Positions 26,002 to 34,353 of a stretch of DNA of 64,000 nt are shown here, one piece after another. The translations under genes and the position numbers were made by a program. The notes beneath the pieces were generated by a model, which saw only the letters and a program-made list of their open reading frames with translations, had not been told where the DNA came from and made no database searches. The DNA is from Roseburia_D sp964388945 (GTDB taxonomy: Bacteria > Bacillota > Clostridia > Lachnospirales > Lachnospiraceae). Numbering within the stretch: position 1 is the stretch's first letter; the number at the start of each line of letters is the position of its first letter. Location of the stretch: assembly GCA_964388945.1 (NCBI GenBank), contig CAYMCM010000001.1, forward strand, positions 25,847 to 89,846, in the 5' to 3' direction.

Positions 26002-27166
26002 CGATATCCCTCCTTATAACCTCTATGCACATTCTTCCATTGTGATACGGGCATTTCCACGGTTCCACGAATGGTCTGTCCGGATACGGTTTTCCGTTCT
26101 CGTCTACTTCCCAGAACCATTCGGAGCCTTCCCGCTTATCGATCACATAATCCTTAATAAACTGCCACTCATTTCTTGCAGCTTCTAAATATTCCTTCTT
26201 CTCCGGATGTCTCTCATATCCGTTCAAGAATCCAATTACTGTCTCTGCCTGAACCCACCATACACGGTGTGTATTGACAACGCCTTTTTCACACTCATTT
26301 GCAAGGGAATGCCCGTCAAAAGCCACCTCATAAACCTGTGCAGTCATCTCGTCAATGATCGGCCCGATCTTTGCCTGGTAGGCTTCCTCACCGAGCACAT
26401 CAATACCGCGGTTTAAAAGCCACGCTGTCTCAATGTCATGTCCGTAGGAATACAGATCCAGGATCGTATTGTAATCTTTATCGAAAAATACTTCCTGACG
26501 ATGCAGCGTCGGATTGTAGATCTTATCTGCAATCGTATCTAAGATCCATTCGAGGCGTTTCTTTACTTCCGCATCTTTGGATACACGATAAAGCTCGGTA
26601 TACGCTTCAAACACATGAAGCAGTGTGTTCATCGTCTTATCTGCGATCACGCCGTTTTCGGAGAGCTTATCATTCTCGATCAGATGAAATTCACGGTCAA
26701 ATGCTTCTAAGTAGCCCACCTCATCGGTGCATTTTTCTTCGATGACATGAAACAGTTCCTTTGCCATCGCAAGTGCTTCTTCATCTTTGGATGCCTCGTA
26801 ATAAGAGGACAGCGCATAGATACAGAATGCCTGATTATATGTATGCTTCGTTGTATCTTCCGGTTTTCCATCGTAAGTGATCGACCAGTAGATGCCGCCG
26901 TTTTCCTTGTCAAAACAGTAATCCTTCATAAATGCGAATCCGTGTTTTGCTTCATCGAGCAGGCTTTCATCCTTCAACAGCGTGTATGCATTGGCAAAGA
27001 ACCAGGTGATCCGGCTGTTTAAGATGCAGCCCTTGACTGCTTTCTTATCCAGCGCGAGATCATATCCAAGCCAGCCGTAATAGCCTCCATGCTCATTGTC
27101 ACGCAGATTCTTCCAAAATGGAATTATCGTATGTACTAAATGCTCTTTTACTTCTTCGACCATCAT
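25991..27166 (-). CDS. Cellobiose 2-epimerase (mannobiose epimerase), AGE family
   Basis: The 391-residue protein of the N-acylglucosamine 2-epimerase fold is an alpha/alpha barrel throughout. The conserved His-bearing segments KHTYNQAFCIYALS, GHDIETAWLL and HRVWWVQAE are present. It converts the reducing-end mannose of mannobiose to glucose, giving mannosylglucose for the overlapping GH130_1 gene. It lies 18 bases after the second permease gene. No signal peptide, so it is cytoplasmic. Confidence 0.92.
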   Translation of the reverse strand: MMVEEVKEHLVHTIIPFWKNLRDNEHGGYYGWLGYDLALDKKAVKGCILNSRITWFFANAYTLLKDESLLDEAKHGFAFMKDYCFDKENGGIYWSITYDGKPEDTTKHTYNQAFCIYALSSYYEASKDEEALAMAKELFHVIEEKCTDEVGYLEAFDREFHLIENDKLSENGVIADKTMNTLLHVFEAYTELYRVSKDAEVKKRLEWILDTIADKIYNPTLHRQEVFFDKDYNTILDLYSYGHDIETAWLLNRGIDVLGEEAYQAKIGPIIDEMTAQVYEVAFDGHSLANECEKGVVNTHRVWWVQAETVIGFLNGYERHPEKKEYLEAARNEWQFIKDYVIDKREGSEWFWEVDENGKPYPDRPFVEPWKCPYHNGRMCIEVIRRDIDVA

Positions 27167-27184
27167 ATTTTTATTCTCCTTGTT

Positions 27185-28045
27185 TTAGCCTTTGACAGCT
27201 CCTGCAGTAATACCACTGTAAATCTGTTTCTGGCACAGGATGAATACGATCAGCGCCGGAAGCAGGGAAATGATAACGCCGGCACAGATCAGGTTGTAAC
27301 GGTTTCCAAGCGGTCCGGTAAATGTGTAAAGGGACATTGCAACTGTACGGATATCCTTGCTCTGTAAGTACAGGCTGGCGGAATAGTATTCGTTGTAAGT
27401 ACCTACACCCTTTAAGATGGCACTGGTAACGATCGCCGGCTGTAACAGCGGAAGGATGACCTTCCAGTAAATCTGGAAATAGGATGCACCGTCAATGATC
27501 GCCGATTCATCCAGAGAAACCGGAATGTTTTCCATAAACTGAATGAAGATATATACGGAGATGATATCAGTACCCATACTCATGATGATATATCCATAAA
27601 GGTGATTGATAAATCCAAGTGCACCCATGATGTTGTATACAGTTACCTGCATTGCAACTGCCGGAAGCAGGGATGCAAACAAAAACAGGTTACGGATCAG
27701 TGTATTTCCCGGAAACTTGAAACGGTTCAATACATACGCAAGCTGTGTTCCTACAAGGATTGCTCCGGCAAGTACACAGACAAGCACGATGCCTGAATTG
27801 ATAAACGCTCTTCCCATGTTTGCGGTATTAAATGCTTTTACAAAGTTATCCAGTGTCCACGCGGAAGGTAATGTCATTACGTTGGTGGACTGATATTCTG
27901 CATCTGTTTTAAAAGCGGTGATGACACAGGAGACCACCGGAAGCACTGCGATAAAGGAAAAGAGGATCAGTGAGAAATATTTGATTACGATCCAGATCCA
28001 GGCGCCTGCGCTTCTGTGTTTGATTTTATTTTTCTTTGCTGCCAT
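27185..28045 (-). CDS. Carbohydrate ABC transporter permease, MalG type
   Basis: The 286-residue inner-membrane protein has six helices and the EAA-like loop DESAIIDGASYFQIYWKVILPLLQPA (about 190-215) that contacts the ATPase. It pairs with the MalF-type permease 15 bases upstream to form the channel for the solute-binding protein at 29419. No ATPase gene is present here, so a shared MsmK-type ATPase encoded elsewhere is expected, as is usual for CUT1 systems of Firmicutes. Confidence 0.92.
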   Translation of the reverse strand: MAAKKNKIKHRSAGAWIWIVIKYFSLILFSFIAVLPVVSCVITAFKTDAEYQSTNVMTLPSAWTLDNFVKAFNTANMGRAFINSGIVLVCVLAGAILVGTQLAYVLNRFKFPGNTLIRNLFLFASLLPAVAMQVTVYNIMGALGFINHLYGYIIMSMGTDIISVYIFIQFMENIPVSLDESAIIDGASYFQIYWKVILPLLQPAIVTSAILKGVGTYNEYYSASLYLQSKDIRTVAMSLYTFTGPLGNRYNLICAGVIISLLPALIVFILCQKQIYSGITAGAVKG

Positions 28046-28060
28046 TCCGTTCGACCCCCT

Positions 28061-29047
28061 TTACGCTCTTGCTTTCTTCTTTTTCTTGATTTCGTCCTCT
28101 TCATTTGCATTTCTAAAAAGAACTGCCATGATCACTTTCTGTGCGATCGTTGCCGCAAAGATAAGAAGCAGCAATACGACTGCCATTGCAGATGCAAGTC
28201 CTACCTTCTGGCTGACATGTGCGATCTCGTTCATGATTACGAAATAAGTTCCGGTTCCATTTGCACCACTCGTAATAACGTATGGCGGTTCGAATGCACT
28301 TAAAGAACCTGAAATGGAAAGGATAATATTAAGTGTTACGATCGTGCGGATACTCGGTAATATAATATGTAAGAACTGCTGGAACTGATTTGCTCCGTCA
28401 AGCTCTGCCGCTTCATACAGTTCTTTGTCTACTGACATGATCGCTCCGATGAAGAGCACCATATTCTGTCCGAAATATCGCCAGACTGAAGTTGCCACCA
28501 GTGACCAGTTGTTTACTTTCTGATCCTTCAGCCAGTATGGCAGGTTATCTAACTGAAAACCACACCACTGAAGAACGGTATCAAATACATATCCTCTGGT
28601 ATAGAAGAACTTGAAGATAAATCCGATCGCGATACCACTGATCAGGTAAGGGAAAAACATAAGCCCCTTAAACAATCCGCTTCCCTTTGTCTTGAAGCTT
28701 AAGATAGTTGCAAGATAAAGCGCGATCACAAGCTGGATCAGAGCACCGGCAATGTAGTACAAGCTGAGCTTCAATGCCGAGAAGCAGTCCTTTCTGTTGA
28801 ATACATCAATGTAATTCTTCCAGCCCACAAACTGCCGTTTATCTACCGGCGTTGTGTATTTCATTTTGTAAAAACTGAATTTTACCATTTCGCCGAACGG
28901 CAAGTAGGTAAATACAAATAAAAGCAGGAGCGGGATGATCGAAAACGCCAGTACAATTAGCATTTTCTGGCCTTCCCTGCTTTTCACCCATTTAGCAAAG
29001 CTAAATGGCTTTTTTCCTTTTGTAGCACTTTCTGCTTTAGCTACCAT
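28061..29047 (-). CDS. Carbohydrate ABC transporter permease, MalF type
   Basis: The 328-residue protein has a cytoplasmic basic N-terminus (about 1-30), six membrane helices, and the EAA loop KELYEAAELDGANQFQQFLHIILPSIR (about 215-240). It is the first gene after the promoter at 29111-29240 and begins the unit permeases - epimerase - GH130 - GH130. The C-terminus is very basic (KKKKKARA). Substrate inferred from context: beta-mannooligosaccharides. Confidence 0.92.
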   Translation of the reverse strand: MVAKAESATKGKKPFSFAKWVKSREGQKMLIVLAFSIIPLLLLFVFTYLPFGEMVKFSFYKMKYTTPVDKRQFVGWKNYIDVFNRKDCFSALKLSLYYIAGALIQLVIALYLATILSFKTKGSGLFKGLMFFPYLISGIAIGFIFKFFYTRGYVFDTVLQWCGFQLDNLPYWLKDQKVNNWSLVATSVWRYFGQNMVLFIGAIMSVDKELYEAAELDGANQFQQFLHIILPSIRTIVTLNIILSISGSLSAFEPPYVITSGANGTGTYFVIMNEIAHVSQKVGLASAMAVVLLLLIFAATIAQKVIMAVLFRNANEEDEIKKKKKARA

Positions 29048-29110
29048 ATGCTTTTCCTCCCTGTTTAATTTAACTTAGTGCAGTTTCTTATTTTTTCGCA
29101 CCTCTTTTTT

Positions 29111-29240
29111 ACTTAATTTAATTATATATTCTCCATTTATTTATTCATCACTCATTCTTGTTTTTAATTACCCATTCTTGTTATTACCGTCCTTTTCTTC
29201 CATTTTACCAAATATTAGCTTTCGTTTTTGTGCATTTTTT
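29111..29240 (-). promoter_or_regulatory. Promoter region P1 of the permease-epimerase-GH130 operon
   Basis: The gap 29048-29418 holds this promoter and an attenuator. On the minus strand the order is AAAAATGCACAAAAAC (29224-29239), two direct repeats AACAAGAATG (29173-29182 and 29153-29162, 20 bases apart, the spacing of AraC-type half sites), GTGATGA, and TATAATTAAATTAAGT (29111-29126), where TATAAT can serve as the -10. The same elements occur with the same spacing in front of the binding-protein gene (30935-31064). Binding by the adjacent AraC regulator and by LacI is inferred. Confidence 0.65.
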
Positions 29241-29334
29241 CTATACAAATTCTTCTTTTCTTTTGTTTTGTGAGCTAATTTAATTTTGTTTTTAACCTAT
29301 GTTGTTTTAATTTTCGAAAAAAGCGGAAAAGGCA

Positions 29335-29373
29335 GGAAAAAGGGCAGGGAGTTTGCACTCTCTGCCCTTTTCC
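29335..29373 (-). terminator. Attenuating terminator after the solute-binding protein gene
   Basis: A 16-bp stem (GGAAAA.GGGCAG..GAG / CTC.CTGCCCTTTTCC, loop TGCAAA) lies 46 bases past the stop of the binding-protein gene. On the minus strand the second arm ends CCCTTTTTCC and is followed by a T-rich stretch. It should give more binding-protein message than permease message, a normal arrangement. Confidence 0.75.
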
Positions 29374-29418
29374 TACTATATTATTTAGGGTCTATTAATG
29401 AAAAAGAAATCCCATTTA

Positions 29419-30885
29419 TTATTCGTTGATCTCTACGCCTTCTGTATCCTGAGCGTCAGACCATTTCTGGTTCCAATCGTCCATAACTTCATCGAAGGTC
29501 ATATCTCCGTTTGCTGCATGCTCGATGAGTTCCTGAATCTTGCTGTCACCAGAGTTGTTGATGTTAAGCTCAGAATCAGAGTTTAAGTCTGTAAGCAGAT
29601 CTTCTTCACCTTCTAATGCAGGTTCATCAGATACATAGTCAAGGCCTTCGAATGCGGAATATACTTCCGGCCAGTTATCATCGTTCGGGTCGATTGGCAT
29701 ACCGCCTTCATTGAAAGCGTATCCAGATTTTTCAGTCATCCATTTTACAAAGATGATAGAAGCCTGTAAGTTAGCATCGTCTGCATCTTTGTTGATACCC
29801 CAGCTATAGTCAGGGCCGGAAGATGCATACTGTTTTCCATCTACTGTGATCGGGAATGGCATATATCCGATATCAGCACCATTGTCGCCGGCATCTCTCA
29901 TCTGTGCGAAAGCCCATGAGCCAAGTACCATACAACCGATCTCTCCGTTGTTGATCATGCCCTTGCAGCCTTCCCAGTCAGTTGTTGTATAGTCGTCTTC
30001 TGTTAAACCGCCTGCTACTGCATCATATAAAACTTTGTATACATTGTAAGCATGTGTGCCATCGCCCGGATCGCTGAAAGGATTCTGGGTATGTGCTAAT
30101 TTCTGGTTCATGTAAGTAGCATCACCAGTTGCAGATCCTCCGATGTAAGCGTCCCATGCACCCATCGTCCAGCCTGCAGCGTAGTTTGTGTAAAGCGGGA
30201 TCGCATCTGTGTTGTCTTTGATAAGCTGTAAGTCTGCCATGAACTCATCCGGAGTTGTCGGAAGAGCTGTGATTCCTGCTTCTTCAAATACTTTCTTATT
30301 GTAAACGATACCCTGTGCATTTCCGGTAGAAGGTACACCGTATACTTCTCCGTCATACTGCTTGTCACTTGCAAATCTGATTAACGGGCTCATGGTATCC
30401 ATATCACCGTAAGCATAAAAATATGTAGAAAGTTCTCCGTTGTCTACTGCCGGGATCTTCATAACATCGCCCCAGTAATCTCCGCCCTGTAAACGAAGAA
30501 GAGATGTTTCTGCATAGTCAGTAATGGTTTCTACGTTTACTGTGATGTTCGGATACATTGCATTGAAGTCTGCAATATATTCATCCCATTTCTTTCCAAC
30601 GTAGTCATCCTGCTGCATATCCGTTCTGTTATCTGCAACAGAGATTTCAGCGGTAAGATCTGTGCAGTCCTCACCAAGTTTTAAATCTGCATAGCTGATC
30701 ACTCCATCTACGGAGCTGCTGTCTGCACTTCCTGCATTTTCTGTTCCGGATGTTTCGTCCTTTGCGGAATTTCCGGATGTGTTTGCATTGCTGGAAGTAG
30801 AAGTATCAGAACTGCTTCCGCATGCTGCCATGGATGCCATCATTGTAACTGCCAGGCTGACTGCCAATACTTTTTTCAGTTTCAT
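29419..30885 (-). CDS. Extracellular solute-binding lipoprotein for mannooligosaccharides
   Basis: The 488-residue lipoprotein has a signal peptide ending in the lipobox MAAC with Cys22, a Ser/Thr/Asn-rich linker (about 23-60) and a family 1 extracellular binding domain (about 60-488), with NAQGIVYNKKVFEEAG and GCMVLGSWAFAQM as typical blocks. It captures sugars outside the membrane for the permeases at 27185-29047. It has its own promoter and is separated from the permeases by an attenuator. The start follows AAAGGAGG. The mannan specificity is inferred from the operon. Confidence 0.92.
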   Translation of the reverse strand: MKLKKVLAVSLAVTMMASMAACGSSSDTSTSSNANTSGNSAKDETSGTENAGSADSSSVDGVISYADLKLGEDCTDLTAEISVADNRTDMQQDDYVGKKWDEYIADFNAMYPNITVNVETITDYAETSLLRLQGGDYWGDVMKIPAVDNGELSTYFYAYGDMDTMSPLIRFASDKQYDGEVYGVPSTGNAQGIVYNKKVFEEAGITALPTTPDEFMADLQLIKDNTDAIPLYTNYAAGWTMGAWDAYIGGSATGDATYMNQKLAHTQNPFSDPGDGTHAYNVYKVLYDAVAGGLTEDDYTTTDWEGCKGMINNGEIGCMVLGSWAFAQMRDAGDNGADIGYMPFPITVDGKQYASSGPDYSWGINKDADDANLQASIIFVKWMTEKSGYAFNEGGMPIDPNDDNWPEVYSAFEGLDYVSDEPALEGEEDLLTDLNSDSELNINNSGDSKIQELIEHAANGDMTFDEVMDDWNQKWSDAQDTEGVEINE

Positions 30886-30934
30886 AAAAATATCCTCCTT
30901 TATTTTTGTTACCTTATTTTTCGTTACCTCTGCA

Positions 30935-31064
30935 ACTTAATTTAATTATATTATATTTTTATTTTTAGTCATCACCTATAATTGCGTTTAATATCTTTTT
31001 CTTGCCAATTTCGTCATTTCTGTATATATAGTCAAATTTAAGCTTCTGTTTTTGTGCATTTTTG
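30935..31064 (-). promoter_or_regulatory. Promoter region P2 of the solute-binding protein gene
   Basis: The gap 30886-31264 holds this promoter and, divergent from it, the araC promoter. On the minus strand AAAAATGCACAAAAAC (31048-31063), a TTCTTG-complement element (30999-31004), GTGATGA, and TATAATTAAATTAAGT (30935-30950) occur in the order and spacing of P1: both 16-base blocks are identical to those of P1 and 98 bases apart in each case. An extra copy-like AAAAAATGAGC precedes the first block. Confidence 0.65.
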
Positions 31065-31149
31065 CTCATTTTTTATCTATTTTCCTTTTATTTAATTCTT
31101 TTTAGCCTGTTTTCTCTCTTACTTTTGTCGTTTTTTTACTTCGCATCAC

Positions 31150-31178
31150 TTGTTTTTCTTCCTATTTTACCATATAAT
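31150..31178 (+). promoter_or_regulatory. Promoter of the AraC-type regulator gene
   Basis: TTGTTT (31150-31155) and TATAAT (31173-31178) are separated by 17 bases. The gene start is 87 bases downstream, behind GAAAGGAG. The leader contains a small GCGGTACGC..GCGTACCGC-like symmetrical stretch near 31237-31252. Confidence 0.6.
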
Positions 31179-31264
31179 ATAGAAAATAACTTCGTACAAT
31201 ATCCGCCAATTATGGCAATTTATGCATACACGCTTGCGGTACGCATACCGCGAAAGGAGTTTTT

Positions 31265-32170
31265 ATGGATTTCAGACAGGAATTTAAATCTTCCTTTATA
31301 CGTCTGCCCGCGCTTGGCGCCGGCGTATCCGAATACAGTCTGTTAGGGGAAGTCTATGACAGCCCGTCCGACCACGCTGTCTGTGACATGATCTCTGTGC
31401 TCGCGCACAGCGCACTCTCCTGTCAGCCGCCATTTTCCTATCACATCCGCTCCCTCAACTGCTATCTTCTGCTTTTGACCAACAGCGGAAGCGGAACACT
31501 GCGCTATGGAAACCAGTCGGTGGCATTAAAAGAGAAGACGCTCTTATTTTTCGACTGCCGTCAGCCCTTTTCTCTTTTTATCAACCATTCTTTCTGGAAC
31601 TTTGAAGCTTACTTTTTAACCGGAACGAATTTAAAGAATTACTACGAACTTTTAAAAGACTTGGAACGTCCGATCAACCTGCATGCAAATTCTTCTGTTT
31701 TTCAGCATTTCAAAGCATTGGAACGCAACAACAAGACTTATTCCGACCGAAACCCGGTTCTGGATCTAAAATGCCTGACCGACATTTTTACAGAGATCGC
31801 CCTGATCCGGTGTACCGAAGATGAGCCATCTGAAAAGATCCCGCCTTATCTTCTTTATATGAAAAAATGCTTTGACTACTCCTATGCCGAGAATTATACC
31901 TTATCTGATTTCGAACAAAAGCTTGAAATCAGCAAGTACCGTCTCTGCCGGGAATTTTCAAAACATTTTTCCATGTCTCCGCTGCAATATTTAAATCACA
32001 GGCGGATCGATAGCGCAAAGGATCTTTTATGTACGACAGATGAGTCGGTCCACGAGATCGGATCATCCATCGGGATTGAAAATACCAACCATTTTATCAG
32101 TCTTTTTAAACGCGAGACCGGATTTACGCCAAACGCCTACCGCCAGCATCTGCTGCAGCAGGACGTTTAG
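31265..32170 (+). CDS. AraC-family transcriptional regulator of the mannan locus
   Basis: The 301-residue protein has an N-terminal cupin-like sensing domain (about 40-150, with SGSGTLRYGNQSVALKEKTL) and a C-terminal double helix-turn-helix (about 205-298), with YTLSDFEQKLEISKYRLCREFSKHF and VHEIGSSIGIENTNHFISLFKRETGFTPNAYR, the AraC signature. It is divergent from the binding-protein gene, the classical place for its regulator, and the A-rich direct repeats in P1-P4 are candidate sites. It probably activates in response to an imported mannooligosaccharide. Confidence 0.9.
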   Translation: MDFRQEFKSSFIRLPALGAGVSEYSLLGEVYDSPSDHAVCDMISVLAHSALSCQPPFSYHIRSLNCYLLLLTNSGSGTLRYGNQSVALKEKTLLFFDCRQPFSLFINHSFWNFEAYFLTGTNLKNYYELLKDLERPINLHANSSVFQHFKALERNNKTYSDRNPVLDLKCLTDIFTEIALIRCTEDEPSEKIPPYLLYMKKCFDYSYAENYTLSDFEQKLEISKYRLCREFSKHFSMSPLQYLNHRRIDSAKDLLCTTDESVHEIGSSIGIENTNHFISLFKRETGFTPNAYRQHLLQQDV

Positions 32171-32173
32171 CAT

Positions 32174-32222
32174 CGGCAGGACTTTACGACCAGGTAACTT
32201 CGTAAAGTCTTGCCGTTTTTTC
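32174..32222. terminator. Terminator between araC and the convergent GH36 gene
   Basis: CGGCAGGACTTTACGA and TCGTAAAGTCTTGCCG pair over 16 positions (one G-T) with a 10-base loop, followed by TTTTTTC on the plus strand. The right part lies in the last codons of the GH36 gene. Confidence 0.85.
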
Positions 32223-34319
32223 TTTCTCAAATTCTACACTAAGCGTTCCGGTGCGCTCATTCCAGTTAAATTTCTCCGTGGCATAAGAAGGATAGATACA
32301 GCGTACCGCTGCCTGTCTGCCCGCCAGTCCCGCGATTGGGAGCATCCGGCTTTTCTCTGTCCCTTCGCGCCGCCATACCGCAAGGTAGCATTTCTTTTCC
32401 CCCCGCATACCAAGACTTACCCATTCATCGCTGTACGCAGAAAGTCCGATCGGCCAGAACGGATAAAACTCCCTGATGTCTGACCGGATTTTTTTATAGA
32501 GATCCAGTCCTTCCTTCACCAGTTCTTTTCTCGTATCATCCAGTCTGGCAAGATGTCCGCTCTGATGCACACGCAATAAAATGGCATTCACCATATTAAA
32601 TACCACTTCTTCTTTCAGTGCTTCCTCCGACATCGGTTCTTCATGGTTCATCGGATACGTCCAGACCGCGCTCTGCTCCGGTGCGACTCCGGTCGGCGAA
32701 TTTGCCGCAATCGTAGCATACCGCAGGTAATCTTCCTGATCGCTCGTTGACTGGATACTGTAACGGGAAAGCATCGCATAGTCGATCCGCAATCCGCCGC
32801 TGGAGCAGTTTTCGATAATCAGCCCCGGATGGCGCGCAAAAACGCCGTCCAGCCACGCAAGATAACTGCGCTCATGGGAAAGCATGCCATCTCCCACACT
32901 ATCCGCACCCAGTTCGGTTCCAATACCGGGTTCAATGTTATAGTCCATTTTGATGTAACCAACACCGTAATCCTGCACGAGACGATCGATCACACTATCC
33001 GCGTAGGCACGCACTTCAGGATTCCTGTAGTCGAGCTGATATCTGCTCCGGTCAAAAATTCGTTTTCCATGACGTACGAAAAACCAGTCGTCCGGCACTT
33101 TCTTTGCCGTCTCGCAGTAAATCCCCATCACTTCCAGTTCCAGCCAGACACCCGGCACCATCCCTTTGGCGCGGATATAATCCGTCACTTCACGTACACC
33201 GTTCGGAAAACGTTTGCGGCTCTCTTTCCACTCACCAACGCTGTCCCACCAGTCGCCGTCCGCATACCAGCCGCAGTCGATACAGAAATATTCGCACCCT
33301 GCCTCTGCCGCCGCATCAACAAGCGGAAACTCTGCTTCTGTCGTCGGATTGCCCCACAAACAGTTCATATAATCATTAAAGATGACCGGCAGCTTTTCAT
33401 TATCCGCATTGACTCTGCGAATCTTTCTGCGATAGGACGTGAGCGTTTTCATCGCGTCATCAAAGCCCTGTGCCGTCACGCCCACTGCCACCGGAACTCC
33501 TGTAAAGCTCTCACCCGGTTTTAAGTTTTTGTACCAGTGTGAATAGATCTCATTCGGCCCGCTCACCGCAAGATACAGATGCCCGTTCTGGTCACCGATC
33601 TCCCAGTGCCATGAGCCATTGTGCTCGATCTGGAAAAACAGTCCGCTTCCCACCTCCGTATTTTCCACATACGCCATCGGCAGATATTCCTTGCTCGACC
33701 AGTTTCCGGTGTTAGAAACACGAATCATAGAAGACGAATGCTGGTTGTCCGCAGGCTGCGCCAGCTCCATGCCAAGCTCCGGCAGGGTGTAGGTTTTCCA
33801 GTTCATCTCCCTCTGCCAGCTATTATGCGGGATATAAACCTTTATCTTCTCATCCTGTGAAAGCAGTCCTTCTTTCTCAAATCCCTCATAATTAAAGGAA
33901 GAAAGATATTCTAACGTCTGCATTTCTTTTCCTTCATTCCGCACTGTCTGCCACATACGGACAATGGAATCTCCATCATAAAACTGCATATAGGCATCCA
34001 CAAACACACCCGTCACTTCATCGCGCAGGATAAATTTGAGCAGTCTGCCGTGTTCGTTCCTCTCATCCGTATGTCCCGCATGCTTCATCCGATATCCCGG
34101 TGCCGTCACAATGTATTTATTGCCATGCCGCTCAAACGGGCGGTCAAATCCCGAAAGATTCATCTCCACAAAGCGGAAACCATAATCCATAGACGGTGCC
34201 ACGATGTCCTCCCGGCGAAACGGCAGTGCTGAAAAATGCAGCAGCTTTAAATTATTTTCATCATCAATCTCCCACACAAGGTAAATTCCGTTTTCTTCAA
34301 TCTTTATTATCTGCATCAT
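32184..34319 (-). CDS. GH36 alpha-galactosidase, cytoplasmic
   Basis: The 711-residue enzyme has an N-terminal beta-supersandwich (about 1-300), a TIM barrel (about 310-620) and a C-terminal beta domain. The nucleophile is Asp459 in YIKMDYN, and Asp527 in STSDQED is the likely acid/base. The family removes alpha-1,6-galactose branches, here from galactomannooligosaccharides. It follows the GH2 gene by 34 bases behind AAAGGAG. It differs from the second GH36 at 41295 (VKWDMN and CSDDTD motifs), so the two probably belong to different GH36 subgroups with different chain-length preference. Confidence 0.88.
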   Translation of the reverse strand: MMQIIKIEENGIYLVWEIDDENNLKLLHFSALPFRREDIVAPSMDYGFRFVEMNLSGFDRPFERHGNKYIVTAPGYRMKHAGHTDERNEHGRLLKFILRDEVTGVFVDAYMQFYDGDSIVRMWQTVRNEGKEMQTLEYLSSFNYEGFEKEGLLSQDEKIKVYIPHNSWQREMNWKTYTLPELGMELAQPADNQHSSSMIRVSNTGNWSSKEYLPMAYVENTEVGSGLFFQIEHNGSWHWEIGDQNGHLYLAVSGPNEIYSHWYKNLKPGESFTGVPVAVGVTAQGFDDAMKTLTSYRRKIRRVNADNEKLPVIFNDYMNCLWGNPTTEAEFPLVDAAAEAGCEYFCIDCGWYADGDWWDSVGEWKESRKRFPNGVREVTDYIRAKGMVPGVWLELEVMGIYCETAKKVPDDWFFVRHGKRIFDRSRYQLDYRNPEVRAYADSVIDRLVQDYGVGYIKMDYNIEPGIGTELGADSVGDGMLSHERSYLAWLDGVFARHPGLIIENCSSGGLRIDYAMLSRYSIQSTSDQEDYLRYATIAANSPTGVAPEQSAVWTYPMNHEEPMSEEALKEEVVFNMVNAILLRVHQSGHLARLDDTRKELVKEGLDLYKKIRSDIREFYPFWPIGLSAYSDEWVSLGMRGEKKCYLAVWRREGTEKSRMLPIAGLAGRQAAVRCIYPSYATEKFNWNERTGTLSVEFEKEKTARLYEVTWS

Positions 34320-34353
34320 ATTGTCTCCTTTCTGCTATCACGATCATACCCTT

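Noticed and set aside
31237..31252. GCGGTACGC/GCGTACC stretch before araC as an operator
   Set aside because: It is short and of unlike composition to the other sites; it may be a weak leader hairpin only.
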